A stretch of 64,000 nucleotides of DNA. Origin: Bacteroidota bacterium. Lineage in GTDB: Bacteria > Bacteroidota > Bacteroidia > B-17B0 > Aurantibacillaceae. The stretch is taken from contig JADJDM010000015.1 in assembly GCA_016702705.1 (NCBI GenBank), forward strand, positions 62,001 to 126,000. The letters run 5' to 3'. A program made the position numbers and the translations under genes. Below the pieces are notes generated by a model, which was given only the letters and a program-made list of their open reading frames with translations, ran no database searches and was not told the DNA's origin. Position 1 is the first letter of the stretch; the number at the start of each line of letters is the position of its first letter. Positions 29,380 to 37,913 of this stretch are shown here, piece by piece.

Positions 29380-31473
29380 TTACTTAATGTCGCCTATGAT
29401 ATTACTTGCCTCATGTAAATACAAATCTTTCTTTAATAATTTTACCCAGTTTTTTTCACGAGTAAGTTTGTTTGTATCGGCTTGCATTGCTTCTAGATCC
29501 ATTTTCATTAAAGTAACATCAAAACCTTTTACTTCGTTTTTAAGTTCGTCGTATTTTTTGTTTTGCTCTTTTATTTGTTTCGATTCCGCTCTGAACTTTT
29601 CTAAATTTAAACTGTATTTAGAATCGTCTTTCTTATCCTTAATTTCCTTAGCCTCCTGTTCAACTAACTGAAAAGACTTGGATTTTTTTACACGCTCATC
29701 ACTATTCTTTTTAATTTTAGAATAATTGATATTTGTAAACGAAGTATAAACAGCTTTATTAATCTCGTCCCAAGGCATTGGATTATCTAATTCTTTTTCA
29801 CCTGTTTCAATCATACTGTATGGGTCAGGCAAAGTAATATCAGGGATAACACCTCTTAATTGTGTAGTTCCACCATTGATTCTATAAAACTTTTGCATAG
29901 TTACTTTTACCGAGCCTAAAGGCTTTATAGTGTCAAATTGCGGTAATAAATAATTATCCAAATCTAAGAAAGATTGAACTGTTCCTTTACCAAACGATTG
30001 GCTTCCAACAATTACAGCACGGTTATAATCTTGTAATGCCGCAGCCAAAATTTCAGAAGCCGAAGCACTGTTTCTATTTACCATAACCACCATTGGTCCA
30101 TCGTAAATTTGCGACTCATCGTAATCCTTCAATTCTTCAGTAACACCGTTCTTTTTACGAACTTGTACAATTGGTCCTTTAGGAATAAACAATCCACCCA
30201 TTGTAACAACCTCTTGTAAAGACCCACCACCATTATCGCGCACGTCAATAATAATTCCGTCAACATTTTCTTTCTTTAATTTTTCTACTTCTGTTTTCAC
30301 ATCGGCAGCACAACGATGTGCTCCATTACGAGTAAAATCAGAATAAAAAGAAGGCAACTTAATATACCCGACTCTTTTTTTACCATTATCTAAAATTGCA
30401 GAGTGAGCAAATGTTTCATCTAACTGAATTACATCGCGCACAATTGGAATTACTTTAATTGTTCCATCTGTTTTCTTAACAGTTAAACGAACCTCTGTTC
30501 CTTTTTTACCTTTGATTAATTCAATGGCGTCGTCAATGTCCATTCCAACAACATCTACAGGCTCTTTCTCACCTTGCGCAACTTTTAAAATTAAGTCGCC
30601 CGCTTTTAAATCTCCTTGTTTGTAGCTTGGACTTCCAACAACAATTTCCATGATTTTTATGTAATCATCTTTCATTTGTAAACGAGCTCCAATTCCTTCC
30701 ATTTGTCCGCTCATGCTTTGGTCAAATTTCTTTTTGTCTCTTGGAGGAAAAAATTCAGTATGTGGGTCGTACATTGCGGTTATTGCATTTACATAACTTG
30801 CAAAACGATCTTTTTTATTGAACTTCTTCAAACGTTTAAACCAATCATCAGTAAGTTTTAATACTTTTTTACGAGCGCTTACTTCTAATGAATCAAAAGG
30901 TAAAATCTTTGCTGTAGTATCCTTTGCTGCTTTAATTTTCTCTTGGTCATCCAGCATATCATTCATTCTGAAAATTGCTTGATACTTTAAATACCTTGCC
31001 CAGTCAGCCTTTAATTGAGATTCTGTTGCTGCAAACTTTGTTTTCTCACCATCTGTTTCGTATTCTTCATCAATGGTATAATCAAAAGGTTTAGAAAGAA
31101 TTTCTTTGTACCACGCTTCTTTCTCTTCAATTCGGCGAGTAATTAACTCATTCGATAACTCGAAAAACTGAAAAGTTCCATCGTTGATTTGATTATCTAT
31201 TTGCGTTTTATATTTCGCTAATTGATCAACATCCGATTGCAATAAAAATTTCTTGCTATAATCTAAATGCTTTATATAATAGTCGAATAATTTTTCCGAA
31301 AATTTATCGTCAACCGTTTGCGGACTATAATGCGCGTTATTTAAACCACTCATTACAATATCTAAAACAATTTGATTTTTTTCTAAACTAAATTTGGCGA
31401 TCGTAAACGATAACAAACCAAAAGTTGCTGTAACAAAAACAGCTTTCACGAACTTATTTTTCATCATACCCAT
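29380..31473 (-). CDS. prc: Carboxy-terminal processing protease, Prc/Tsp type (S41)
   Basis: Periplasmic serine protease of about 697 residues. I start at Met 31473 (MGMMKNKFVKAVFVTATFG), just before the membrane helix; nine upstream residues are unlike a signal. The layout is an N-terminal helical tail-binding domain, a PDZ domain near residues 230 to 320 (SYKQGDLKAGDLILKVA), the S41 catalytic core with nucleophile Ser in VNRNSASASEILAAA and Lys in SFGKGTVQ, and a C-terminal DUF3340-type helical region. The family degrades misfolded or tagged envelope proteins and trims lipoproteins or cell-wall enzymes. Length and C-terminal extension fit Prc/Tsp rather than the shorter CtpA. Confidence 0.9.
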   Translation of the reverse strand: MGMMKNKFVKAVFVTATFGLLSFTIAKFSLEKNQIVLDIVMSGLNNAHYSPQTVDDKFSEKLFDYYIKHLDYSKKFLLQSDVDQLAKYKTQIDNQINDGTFQFFELSNELITRRIEEKEAWYKEILSKPFDYTIDEEYETDGEKTKFAATESQLKADWARYLKYQAIFRMNDMLDDQEKIKAAKDTTAKILPFDSLEVSARKKVLKLTDDWFKRLKKFNKKDRFASYVNAITAMYDPHTEFFPPRDKKKFDQSMSGQMEGIGARLQMKDDYIKIMEIVVGSPSYKQGDLKAGDLILKVAQGEKEPVDVVGMDIDDAIELIKGKKGTEVRLTVKKTDGTIKVIPIVRDVIQLDETFAHSAILDNGKKRVGYIKLPSFYSDFTRNGAHRCAADVKTEVEKLKKENVDGIIIDVRDNGGGSLQEVVTMGGLFIPKGPIVQVRKKNGVTEELKDYDESQIYDGPMVVMVNRNSASASEILAAALQDYNRAVIVGSQSFGKGTVQSFLDLDNYLLPQFDTIKPLGSVKVTMQKFYRINGGTTQLRGVIPDITLPDPYSMIETGEKELDNPMPWDEINKAVYTSFTNINYSKIKKNSDERVKKSKSFQLVEQEAKEIKDKKDDSKYSLNLEKFRAESKQIKEQNKKYDELKNEVKGFDVTLMKMDLEAMQADTNKLTREKNWVKLLKKDLYLHEASNIIGDIK

Positions 31474-31628
31474 ATCAAATAATCTTTTATAAATGTACAC
31501 AAAGTCCTTTTTATTCTTACCTATTCCACATTAATTATTCACCATTTATCCCATTTTGTTGAAATCATTTCCTTCGCTATTCCGCTAATAGGACTATTTT
31601 CGTACCTAACAATAGCATAATTTGTGCC

Positions 31629-32678
31629 ATGATAGAATATAAAAGAGCAGAACTTGATTCATTAGCAGTTCATTACATTGGAAACAAAGGAAACGGCGAG
31701 GAAGCAAGCTTTTCAAAGCAACTATTCAAATGTAAGGAAGAGTTTGTAAAAGAAACCTTAGTAAATTTCTTTTTAACACCTTTTAAGACGGATATTTACT
31801 ACCAATTCGGTAAAAGCGACGCTATTAAAATAAACGACGTACATTCTTACGTAAGCGAGGTGTTTGATAATAGAGAATTGTTCTTTAACCATTCCCTTAA
31901 AATTGCCCAGCATTTATACGACCAAAGTAATCACCCAAAACTAAAAGGTGGTGAGTTTTACATGGCTTATTTTAAAGACCTTACGGTTGATGGCGAATTA
32001 TGCGATGCTATTGGGATTTTTAAATCAGAAAATAAAGAAACCTATTTAAAAGTATTTCAACACCTAGATGAATTTGAAATTGAAACTGAAAACGGAATCA
32101 ACATCAACAAATTAGATAAAGGTTGTTTGATTTTTAATACTGAAAGAGAACAAGGATATAAAATTAGCGTGGTTGATAACAGTCACCGTATTGCAGAGGC
32201 AGCTTTATATTGGACAGAAGATTTTTTAAATCTGAAAATGCGCGAAGAGCGCTTTTACCATACACAACAAATGCTTAACACTGCAACTAGTTTTTGTAAG
32301 GAAGTATTGACAGAAGAAAACAATGTTGAGCGCCCTGATCAAATGCTGGTAATGAATCGTTCTTTAAACTACTTTAAAGAAAAAGATAAATTCAACATTA
32401 AAGAATTTGAAAATGAAGTAATGGCTGCGCCTGAATTGGTTTCTGCCTTTAGAGAATACAAGGAGCAATACAATGCTGACAATCACTTAACCGATATTGA
32501 AGAGTTTGATATTTCGCAAACAGCAGTGAAGAAAAATCAAAAATTCTTAAAATCAGTTGTAAAGCTTGATAAAAATTTTCACATCTACGTTCATGGTCGC
32601 CACGACTTTATTAAGAAGGGTTTTGATGAGGAAAGAGGAATGAATTTTTATACTCTTTATTATAATAAAGAAGAGTAA
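31629..32678 (+). CDS. Nucleoid-associated protein, NdpA/YejK family
   Basis: A 349-residue cytosolic protein matching the NA37/NdpA family: ELDSLAVHYIGNKGNGE at the start, then HPKLKGGEFYMAYFKDLTVDGELCDAIGIFKSENKETYLKV in the middle, and a conserved WTEDFLNLKMREERFYHTQQML stretch. E. coli YejK is nucleoid-associated and binds DNA and topoisomerase IV subunits; the role in Bacteroidota has been little studied. The gene appears single and is followed by a strong bidirectional terminator shared with the AhpD-like gene. Confidence 0.8.
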   Translation: MIEYKRAELDSLAVHYIGNKGNGEEASFSKQLFKCKEEFVKETLVNFFLTPFKTDIYYQFGKSDAIKINDVHSYVSEVFDNRELFFNHSLKIAQHLYDQSNHPKLKGGEFYMAYFKDLTVDGELCDAIGIFKSENKETYLKVFQHLDEFEIETENGININKLDKGCLIFNTEREQGYKISVVDNSHRIAEAALYWTEDFLNLKMREERFYHTQQMLNTATSFCKEVLTEENNVERPDQMLVMNRSLNYFKEKDKFNIKEFENEVMAAPELVSAFREYKEQYNADNHLTDIEEFDISQTAVKKNQKFLKSVVKLDKNFHIYVHGRHDFIKKGFDEERGMNFYTLYYNKEE

Positions 32679-32709
32679 AAAAGTCCGTCGTTAAACGACG
32701 GACTTTTTA
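32677..32709. terminator. Bidirectional terminator between NdpA-like and AhpD-like genes
   Basis: AAAGTCCGTCG (32680-32690), loop TTAAA and CGACGGACTTTTT (32696-32708) form a perfect stem with A/T runs at each side. It starts one base beyond the TAA of the AhpD-like gene at 32711-32713, which marks the true 3' end of that gene and supports reading through its internal TGA. Confidence 0.9.
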
Positions 32710-32710
32710 T

Positions 32711-33295
32711 TTAATTAAAGAATACAGTTAATCCCTTAAAGTTTGCAGCTAAACGAATAGCATCGTAAACGCGGGCTTGAGAAGTTCCTAATTTCATTAA
32801 TGAATCTTCGTGAGCGTTTACACACATTTCTCAACCGTTAAGTGCAGAAATTGCTAAGCTCATTAATTCAAAGAACTCTTTTCCCATAATTGGATTTCCC
32901 ATGATGGTCATTTTAATTCCTGCAGGAGTAGTTGAATAAAACTCCTTCTTATTAAAATGCCTGAAACGATAGAAAACATTATTTACATTAAGGAGTGAAA
33001 CACAAGAATAAGTTTCCAAAATTTCCTCTTCACTTGCCCCGCTTTGTTTTGCTAAATCTGTAAGAGATTCAATCAACACATTTGTTTTCTCATTAATTGC
33101 CACGCTTAATGCTAGCAGAGCAGATTCTTTTTCGTTAAGATTTTCGTACTTAAGAGAATTGGTGATGTTGATTTTTAAGTCCTTTGCATAACGCATGTCT
33201 TTATTTGCAATTTGTTGCAATGCTAAAGAACCTTCTGATTTATATCCCACTGCATCATATAATGATTGCAGAGTTTCGTTTACCTGTGTTGTCAT
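32711..33295 (-). CDS. ahpD: AhpD-like (carboxymuconolactone decarboxylase) protein with TGA at the first CxxC position
   Basis: AhpD-type thiol proteins recycle the peroxiredoxin AhpC. From 33295 the frame runs 154 codons, meets TGA (32831-32833, codon 155), then continues for 39 sense codons to TAA at 32711. Around the TGA the protein reads SALNG-x-EMCVNAHE: the CxxC-plus-His active site of the family, with TGA exactly where the first Cys belongs and the second Cys at 158. A terminator one base past TAA 32711 shows that the gene really extends there. Options: selenocysteine (UxxC forms of AhpD-like proteins are known), a nonsense mutation, or a base error (TGT or TGC to TGA). The gene is 11 bases downstream of the peroxiredoxin gene, so they share a transcript. 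Confidence 0.85.
32831..32833 (-). other. In-frame TGA at the catalytic Cys codon of AhpD-like gene
   Basis: Codon context is GGT TGA GAA ATG TGT. Cys codons TGT and TGC are one base away. No convincing bacterial SECIS hairpin is obvious by eye in the next 40 bases, and no selA, selB, selD or tRNA-Sec lies in the window. The same GGT TGA GAA triplet occurs at the other in-frame TGA (46485). Confidence 0.6.
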
Positions 33296-33306
33296 GATTT
33301 TAATTT

Positions 33307-33849
33307 TTATTTAATTGTTTCTTCACCTTTTTGCCAGTTACATGGACATAACTCATCTGTTTGCAAAGCATCCAACACACGAATTACTTCTTTCACATTT
33401 CTTCCTACACTTAAATCATACACACTTACCCAACGTACAATTCCTTCAGGATCTACAATATAAGTAGCGCGATAAGCAATTTTTTCATTCTCATCTAAAA
33501 TACCTAATTCTTCAGCTAATGATTTTGAAGTGTCAGCAAGCATCGGGAATTTTAATCCACGTAAATCATCGTGATTATTTCTCCAAGCTAAATGCACAAA
33601 CTCCGAATCCGTTGATGCACCAACTAAAACAGTGTCTCTGTCAGAGAAATCTCCAGTGTGTTTATTAAACTCTGCAATCTCAGTTGGACAAACGAAAGTA
33701 AAATCCTTCGGCCACCAAAACATTACCATCCATTTGCCTTTGTGTACTTCGTTGGTAATATCAGCAAACTCTTTTCCTTTTTCGATTGATACTACTGATT
33801 GTTTTTTGAATTCAGGGAATTTAGACCCTATTGATAGAACTTTTGTCAT
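33307..33849 (-). CDS. ahpC: Peroxiredoxin, AhpC/Prx1 class
   Basis: Two-Cys peroxiredoxin of 180 residues reducing hydrogen peroxide and organic peroxides. The peroxidatic Cys lies in FTFVCPTEIAEFNKH (about residue 52) and the resolving Cys in the C-terminal DELCPCNWQKGEE. TFVCPTE is the canonical active-site loop. It is followed by the AhpD-like gene, the likely thiol reductant, and sits divergent to oxyR; this AhpC-AhpD-OxyR grouping is a known peroxide-response arrangement. A promoter with a -33 TTTG and a near-consensus -7 CAAATTTG lies about 60 bases upstream of its ATG. Confidence 0.93.
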   Translation of the reverse strand: MTKVLSIGSKFPEFKKQSVVSIEKGKEFADITNEVHKGKWMVMFWWPKDFTFVCPTEIAEFNKHTGDFSDRDTVLVGASTDSEFVHLAWRNNHDDLRGLKFPMLADTSKSLAEELGILDENEKIAYRATYIVDPEGIVRWVSVYDLSVGRNVKEVIRVLDALQTDELCPCNWQKGEETIK

Positions 33850-33907
33850 TTTATTTGTTTTTTAGTTGTTTATTTAATTGACCAGTTAACTTGTGTTTTC
33901 TTGAATA

Positions 33908-33939
33908 CAAATTTGCAGCATCTTTTTACATAAATCAAA
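33908..33939 (-). promoter_or_regulatory. Putative ahpC promoter (-33 TTTG, -7 CAAATTTG)
   Basis: On the minus strand TTTG (33939-33936) and CAAATTTG (33915-33908) are separated by 20 bases, the spacing of Bacteroidota promoters (TTTG, 19-21 bases, TAnnTTTG). The -7 box differs from consensus at one base. Confidence 0.5.
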
Positions 33940-33950
33940 CTGATAATTTC

Positions 33951-33974
33951 TATATTTGTATAGATAAAAACTAT
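33951..33974 (+). promoter_or_regulatory. oxyR -7 box with overlapping OxyR-like half operator
   Basis: TATATTTG (33951-33958) matches TAnnTTTG. It abuts ATAG-N7-CTAT (33960-33974), one half of the four-element OxyR recognition pattern known from E. coli. A second CTAT lies upstream at 33950-33953 but its spacing is one base short. Binding there would repress oxyR itself. Confidence 0.45.
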
Positions 33975-33978
33975 AAGT

Positions 33979-34916
33979 ATGAATTTACAACAGTTAGAGT
34001 ACATTATTGCCGTTGACAAATACCGTCATTTTGTTACGGCTGCCGAACACAGTTTTGTTACACAGGCAACTTTAAGTATGATGATAAAGAAACTGGAAGA
34101 TGAATTAGATATAAAAATATTCGACAGAAGTAAACAACCCGTTGTTCCAACCGACATCGGGGCAAAAGTTATTGAACAAGCTAAACTGGTTTTATTTGAA
34201 TCAAAAAAAATAAAAGAAATAATTGGAGAGCAAAATCAATTATTAAGCGGGGAGTTGCGCATTGGAATTATCCCAACACTTGTCTTGCAGTTATTGCCCT
34301 TATTTTTAAATTCCTTTTTAAAGAAACACATCAAAGTAAATGTGAAAATTGTTGAATTAACCACAGAACAAATAACACAGCAATTAAAAGATAATACGAT
34401 TGATGCTGGTTTATTAGCAACACCGCTGCATCAACCCGATTTGTTTGAAACGCCTTTGTTTTATGAGCAATTCGTAATATACAGTTCAAGTCAAGAAAAA
34501 CCTATTAAAGAAAAAAATATATACTTGCAGAGGATATCAACCCTGATAAACTTTGGTTATTGGAAGAAGGTCATTGCCTGCGCTCGCAAGTAATTAATTT
34601 ATGTGAGCTAAAAAAACAAGAAAAAGAATTACATCAATTGGATTTTGAATCGGGAAGTTTAGAAACCTTAAAACGAATGGTAGATTCAAATGGCGGACTT
34701 ACTATTTTCCCTGAATTAGCGATTAGTAGCTTAAGTACAAAAGAACAAAAAAATATTCGCTACTTTAAATCACCTGCACCAGTAAGGGAAATAAGTATTG
34801 TAACTTATCGTCATTTTGTAAAACACAAATTAATTGAGGCGGTAAAAAATGAAATATTATCTGTTATTCCAACAGCAATGAAATCAGACAACAGGAAGAA
34901 TATAATTGAAATATAA
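33979..34916 (+). CDS. oxyR: OxyR-type LysR regulator (one-base frame break at 34525)
   Basis: Peroxide-sensing transcription activator. Residues 1 to 60 form the LysR helix-turn-helix (MNLQQLEYIIAVDKYRHFVT, then TLSMMIKKLEDELDIKIFDR). The effector domain contains EEGHCLRSQVINLCELKKQ, with the two cysteines in the OxyR redox arrangement (GHCLR and a Cys eight residues on). The first frame ends at 34593; restoring one T in the TT at 34525-34526 gives YFAEDINPDKLWLLEEGHCLR and a protein of about 312 residues. It is divergent from ahpC and ahpD, its probable targets. Likely intact, with an assembly indel. Confidence 0.9.
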
Positions 34917-36053
34917 TTACTTCACTTTATTATAAAGTCCAACGAAAGCATCAATAAAAGTGTTCCATTCATACTTTTTCTTTTCTTGTTTTACACCTTC
35001 AGTAAAAGCTTCCTCTTTATTATTTTCAAAATAATCTACCATGGAGTCGGCAATTATTTTTGGTTCGGGTTCAATTACATAACCAGCTTTACCATGCGGA
35101 ACAATTTCGGCTAAACCACCTACATTGGTTACCAACATTGGCTTTTCGTAATAGTAACCAACCATGGTTACACCGCTGTTTGTAGCATTGCGGTAGGTTT
35201 GTCCAACAATATTACAAGCACAGAAATAATAACGTACATCTTCGTTAGGAATAAAGTGCGAATGAAAAATAACCGAATCTTGCAATTTGTGTTTCTCAAC
35301 TATATCCAAATAAAATTGTTGATCTTCGTAATACTCACCAGCTACAAGCAATTTAATTCCTGCTTTTTTTACGCGCTCATCTGCCATTGCTTCTAACAAA
35401 AAGTCTAAGCCTTTGTATTTACGGATTAAACCAAAAAATAAAACTACTTTATCATTTTCCGCAAGACCTAATTTTTTTCTTGCCTCGCTCCTACTCACTG
35501 GTTCACCATAACTTTCGTACATTGGATGCGGCGTGCAAATTTTATTTGTGTTATCGGTAAACACTGCTAAATCAGTAAACACCTTTTGCGACATGGTAAT
35601 AAAACCATGACATGATTTAATAAAATACTTTGTAAAAGGTTTATCGCCAAAACGTTTTTCGTGAGGCAATACATTATCGGTTAATGCAAAAACTTTTATG
35701 TTAGTACCTCGCTTTACCAATCTGCCAATAGTTCCTAAACTTGGCCCAAAAAATGGCAACCAAAAACGGAAGATGATTGCATCTGGTTTTTCTTTCTTAA
35801 TAAAGCGTGCAACAGCAAACCAGTTAAAAGGATTTACTGTGTTTATTTTAGTATGAATTTTAATATCAGTTGGGGCAACTCCGCTGGTTTCAAATTGCGT
35901 GCTGCCTGGAAATAAAAAATTAGGGTATTGTAATGAATAAGAAATGATTTGCGTATCGTGTCCTTCTTTAATCATGGCTTTGCACAAGTTTTCATTAAAC
36001 TGCGCAGGACCACCACGTAAAGGAAATGCAGGACCTATAATAAAAACTTTCAT
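34917..36053 (-). CDS. Glycosyltransferase family 4 (GT-B fold)
   Basis: A 378-residue cytosolic or membrane-associated glycosyltransferase. The N-terminal MKVFIIGPAFPLRGGPAQFN has the glycine-rich acceptor-side loop, and the C-terminal half has the donor-binding features FGLIRKYKGLDFLLEAM, GVTMVGYYYEKPMLVTNVGGLAEIV and a PEP-like acidic end, typical of retaining GT4 enzymes. Donor and acceptor cannot be read. There is no surrounding polysaccharide cluster. It is convergent with oxyR, the two stops being adjacent, and lies three bases downstream of the nucleotidyltransferase gene. Confidence 0.85.
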   Translation of the reverse strand: MKVFIIGPAFPLRGGPAQFNENLCKAMIKEGHDTQIISYSLQYPNFLFPGSTQFETSGVAPTDIKIHTKINTVNPFNWFAVARFIKKEKPDAIIFRFWLPFFGPSLGTIGRLVKRGTNIKVFALTDNVLPHEKRFGDKPFTKYFIKSCHGFITMSQKVFTDLAVFTDNTNKICTPHPMYESYGEPVSRSEARKKLGLAENDKVVLFFGLIRKYKGLDFLLEAMADERVKKAGIKLLVAGEYYEDQQFYLDIVEKHKLQDSVIFHSHFIPNEDVRYYFCACNIVGQTYRNATNSGVTMVGYYYEKPMLVTNVGGLAEIVPHGKAGYVIEPEPKIIADSMVDYFENNKEEAFTEGVKQEKKKYEWNTFIDAFVGLYNKVK

Positions 36054-36056
36054 ATT

Positions 36057-36515
36057 TTAATTTCCTTCAAGATTTTCAATATCGTTAATATCTTTTGCCC
36101 TTCCACTTGCCTTTTTATTTTGTATTAAATCTTGCAGACGAATAATCCGCAATGGAATTTCTTCAATAGTTGCATTAATGGAATTATCATAAACTTCATT
36201 AAATGAAATCCCCGAGATTTCTTTAAGAATTTCAATTGAAACTGGAGGTCGTCCAAATGAAAAAACAGTTAAATCTTTATTACTCAAAAAATTCGCCTCA
36301 GTCATGTCAAACATTGAAAGCCCAAACTTTGAAAACGCTAGCCTAAGAGCATTATAGTTTTCCTTAGATACATCCACGAAAATATCTAAATCACCTGTTG
36401 TTCTTGGGAATCCATGATAAATAACTGAATATCCTCCAACAAGAACATATTTTACCTCTGCACTATTAAGTGCCAAAATAAAATCTTGAAAATCTTCATT
36501 GAAAATATTCCCCAT
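36057..36515 (-). CDS. Nucleotidyltransferase-fold protein (DUF6036/AbiEii-like)
   Basis: A 152-residue protein with the core of a minimal nucleotidyltransferase: VKYVLVGGYSVIYHGFPRTTGDLDIFVD, in which Gly-Gly is followed by the Asp-x-Asp metal pair (DLDIF), then a later acidic residue in VSIEILKEISG. RAKDINDIENL near the C-terminus matches the conserved KDxxD region of the AbiEii/MNT type. Such proteins act as toxins or antitoxins in some systems. Its ATG overlaps the stop of the small upstream gene (36515) by one base, as is usual for toxin-antitoxin-like pairs. The function here is inferred by analogy only. Confidence 0.75.
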   Translation of the reverse strand: MGNIFNEDFQDFILALNSAEVKYVLVGGYSVIYHGFPRTTGDLDIFVDVSKENYNALRLAFSKFGLSMFDMTEANFLSNKDLTVFSFGRPPVSIEILKEISGISFNEVYDNSINATIEEIPLRIIRLQDLIQNKKASGRAKDINDIENLEGN

Positions 36516-36709
36516 TATCTTTTTGAATAAATCAATCTATCAAGTTTTGGCGGATTCCCCAAAGGATAATTGTATGCCACACTTTGCAAATAAGCAAACA
36601 CTTCAGCTCTTTTCTCAAATGTTAAATGGGAATAATATTCAGATTCCTTTCTTACATCCTTTATATTTCCTGAACTTGAAACAGTTCTATCAAACTTTAG
36701 CATACTCAA
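36515..36709 (-). CDS. Small partner of the nucleotidyltransferase
   Basis: A 64-residue charged protein (MSMLKFDRTVSSSGNIKDVR, then FEKRAEVFAYLQSVAYNYPLG, ending KLDRLIYSKR) with no signal peptide. It overlaps the downstream nucleotidyltransferase gene by one base, so the two are translationally coupled. Small proteins with this kind of pattern occur next to such nucleotidyltransferases in Bacteroidota genomes; the pair may be a toxin-antitoxin-like unit. No domain is recognised. Confidence 0.7.
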   Translation of the reverse strand: MSMLKFDRTVSSSGNIKDVRKESEYYSHLTFEKRAEVFAYLQSVAYNYPLGNPPKLDRLIYSKR

Positions 36710-36720
36710 ATTTACTTATT

Positions 36721-37910
36721 TTACATTTTACCTGCAACACATTCAATTAAATCTTTCTCTTGCAAATATTTATTAGCAAGGTCGCGCAACTCAGTTGGAG
36801 TAACCGATTGCACTGCTTTGAAATATTTATCGAAATAATCGTAATCTAAATTATACTCCCATATTGCTTTAAACTTATCAGCTAATGCAAATGGGCCTTC
36901 AACGCTGCGCAAGAACTGACCTAAAATATAATTCTTTACTAATTCTAATTCCTCTTCATCAACAAGCTCTTCGCGTAGTAACTTAATTTCTTTATAAATT
37001 TCTTCTAAGGTGTTTTTTGTAACATCCACTCCAACTTCGGTTGAAACAAAGAAATATCCACCGTGCGCTAAACCTGCTAAACCTGATCCAATACCATAAG
37101 TATAACCTTTATCCTCACGAATGTTTGCCATTAAACGAGAACCGAAGTAACCACCTAAAATGGTATTTAAAACCTGGAATTTAAAATAATCAGGATTTGT
37201 TTTATTAAACAATGGGCGACCAATACGAATAGCAGATTGTATTGCGTCATCCTTTACTACTAAATGCTTATTTTCTTTTGTTGTTTCTAATACAACCGAT
37301 GGTTTAGAAACCGCAACTGTGCTTCCACCCCAAACTTGTTTGCCAAAATGATCGTTAAGCAATGTAAACACATCATCAGGTAAATTACCTGAAAGTACGA
37401 TGGTACAATTTTTAGAAGTATAATGTGTTTTATAAAAATCGATTACATCTTGTAAAGACGTGTTATCAAAGTCCTCATCCTTCACATTAATTCCATAAGG
37501 GTGATTTTCACCAAACAACAATTCGTTAAAACGACGGCGAGCTAACACACTAACTTTTTGTGAGTTTACTAAATGCTTTTGCTTTCTGTTTGCTAAAAAC
37601 AAATCGAACTCATGTTGAGGGAAAGAAGGATTTTTGATAATGTCTTCTACAAAAACAATTGTTTCATTTAAATATTTATTTAAACTATACAATGTAAAGT
37701 GTGCAAAGTCTTGGTCAACACCAAACTCAAGGAACGAACCATAAAAATCAATTCCATCAGAAAGTTGATCAGCTGTGCGAGTTGTTGTTCCTGACTTCCG
37801 GCATTGATAGAGTATACTTCGATTCCATTATCTAACACATGCTTTGTAGCGTGTTTGATATCAATTTTATCGATGGTATTAAATGCGGGTGCTTCTGTTC
37901 TGTTCAGCAT
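36721..37910 (-). CDS. M16-family peptidase, non-catalytic subunit type (frame break and internal deletion)
   Basis: The C-terminal piece (36721 to about 37770) is a clear M16 protein (ARRRFNELLFGENHPYG, CTIVLSGNLPDDVF, SRLMANIREDKGYTYGIGSG). The upstream piece (MLNRTEAPAFNTIDKIDIKH to NAGSQE) is its N-terminus. The frames join near 37795, where GSQE meets GTTTRTADQLSDGIDFYGSF. Relative to the usual family layout about 30 residues of the first strand-helix unit (the region equivalent to HxxEH of active M16) appear absent, so this is more than a one-base error: a deletion between short AGGAA repeats or an assembly collapse. No HxxEH motif is present, as in inactive partner subunits. It lies four bases from the HD-CoaD gene in an operon with the active M16. 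Confidence 0.75.
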
Positions 37911-37913
37911 AAA

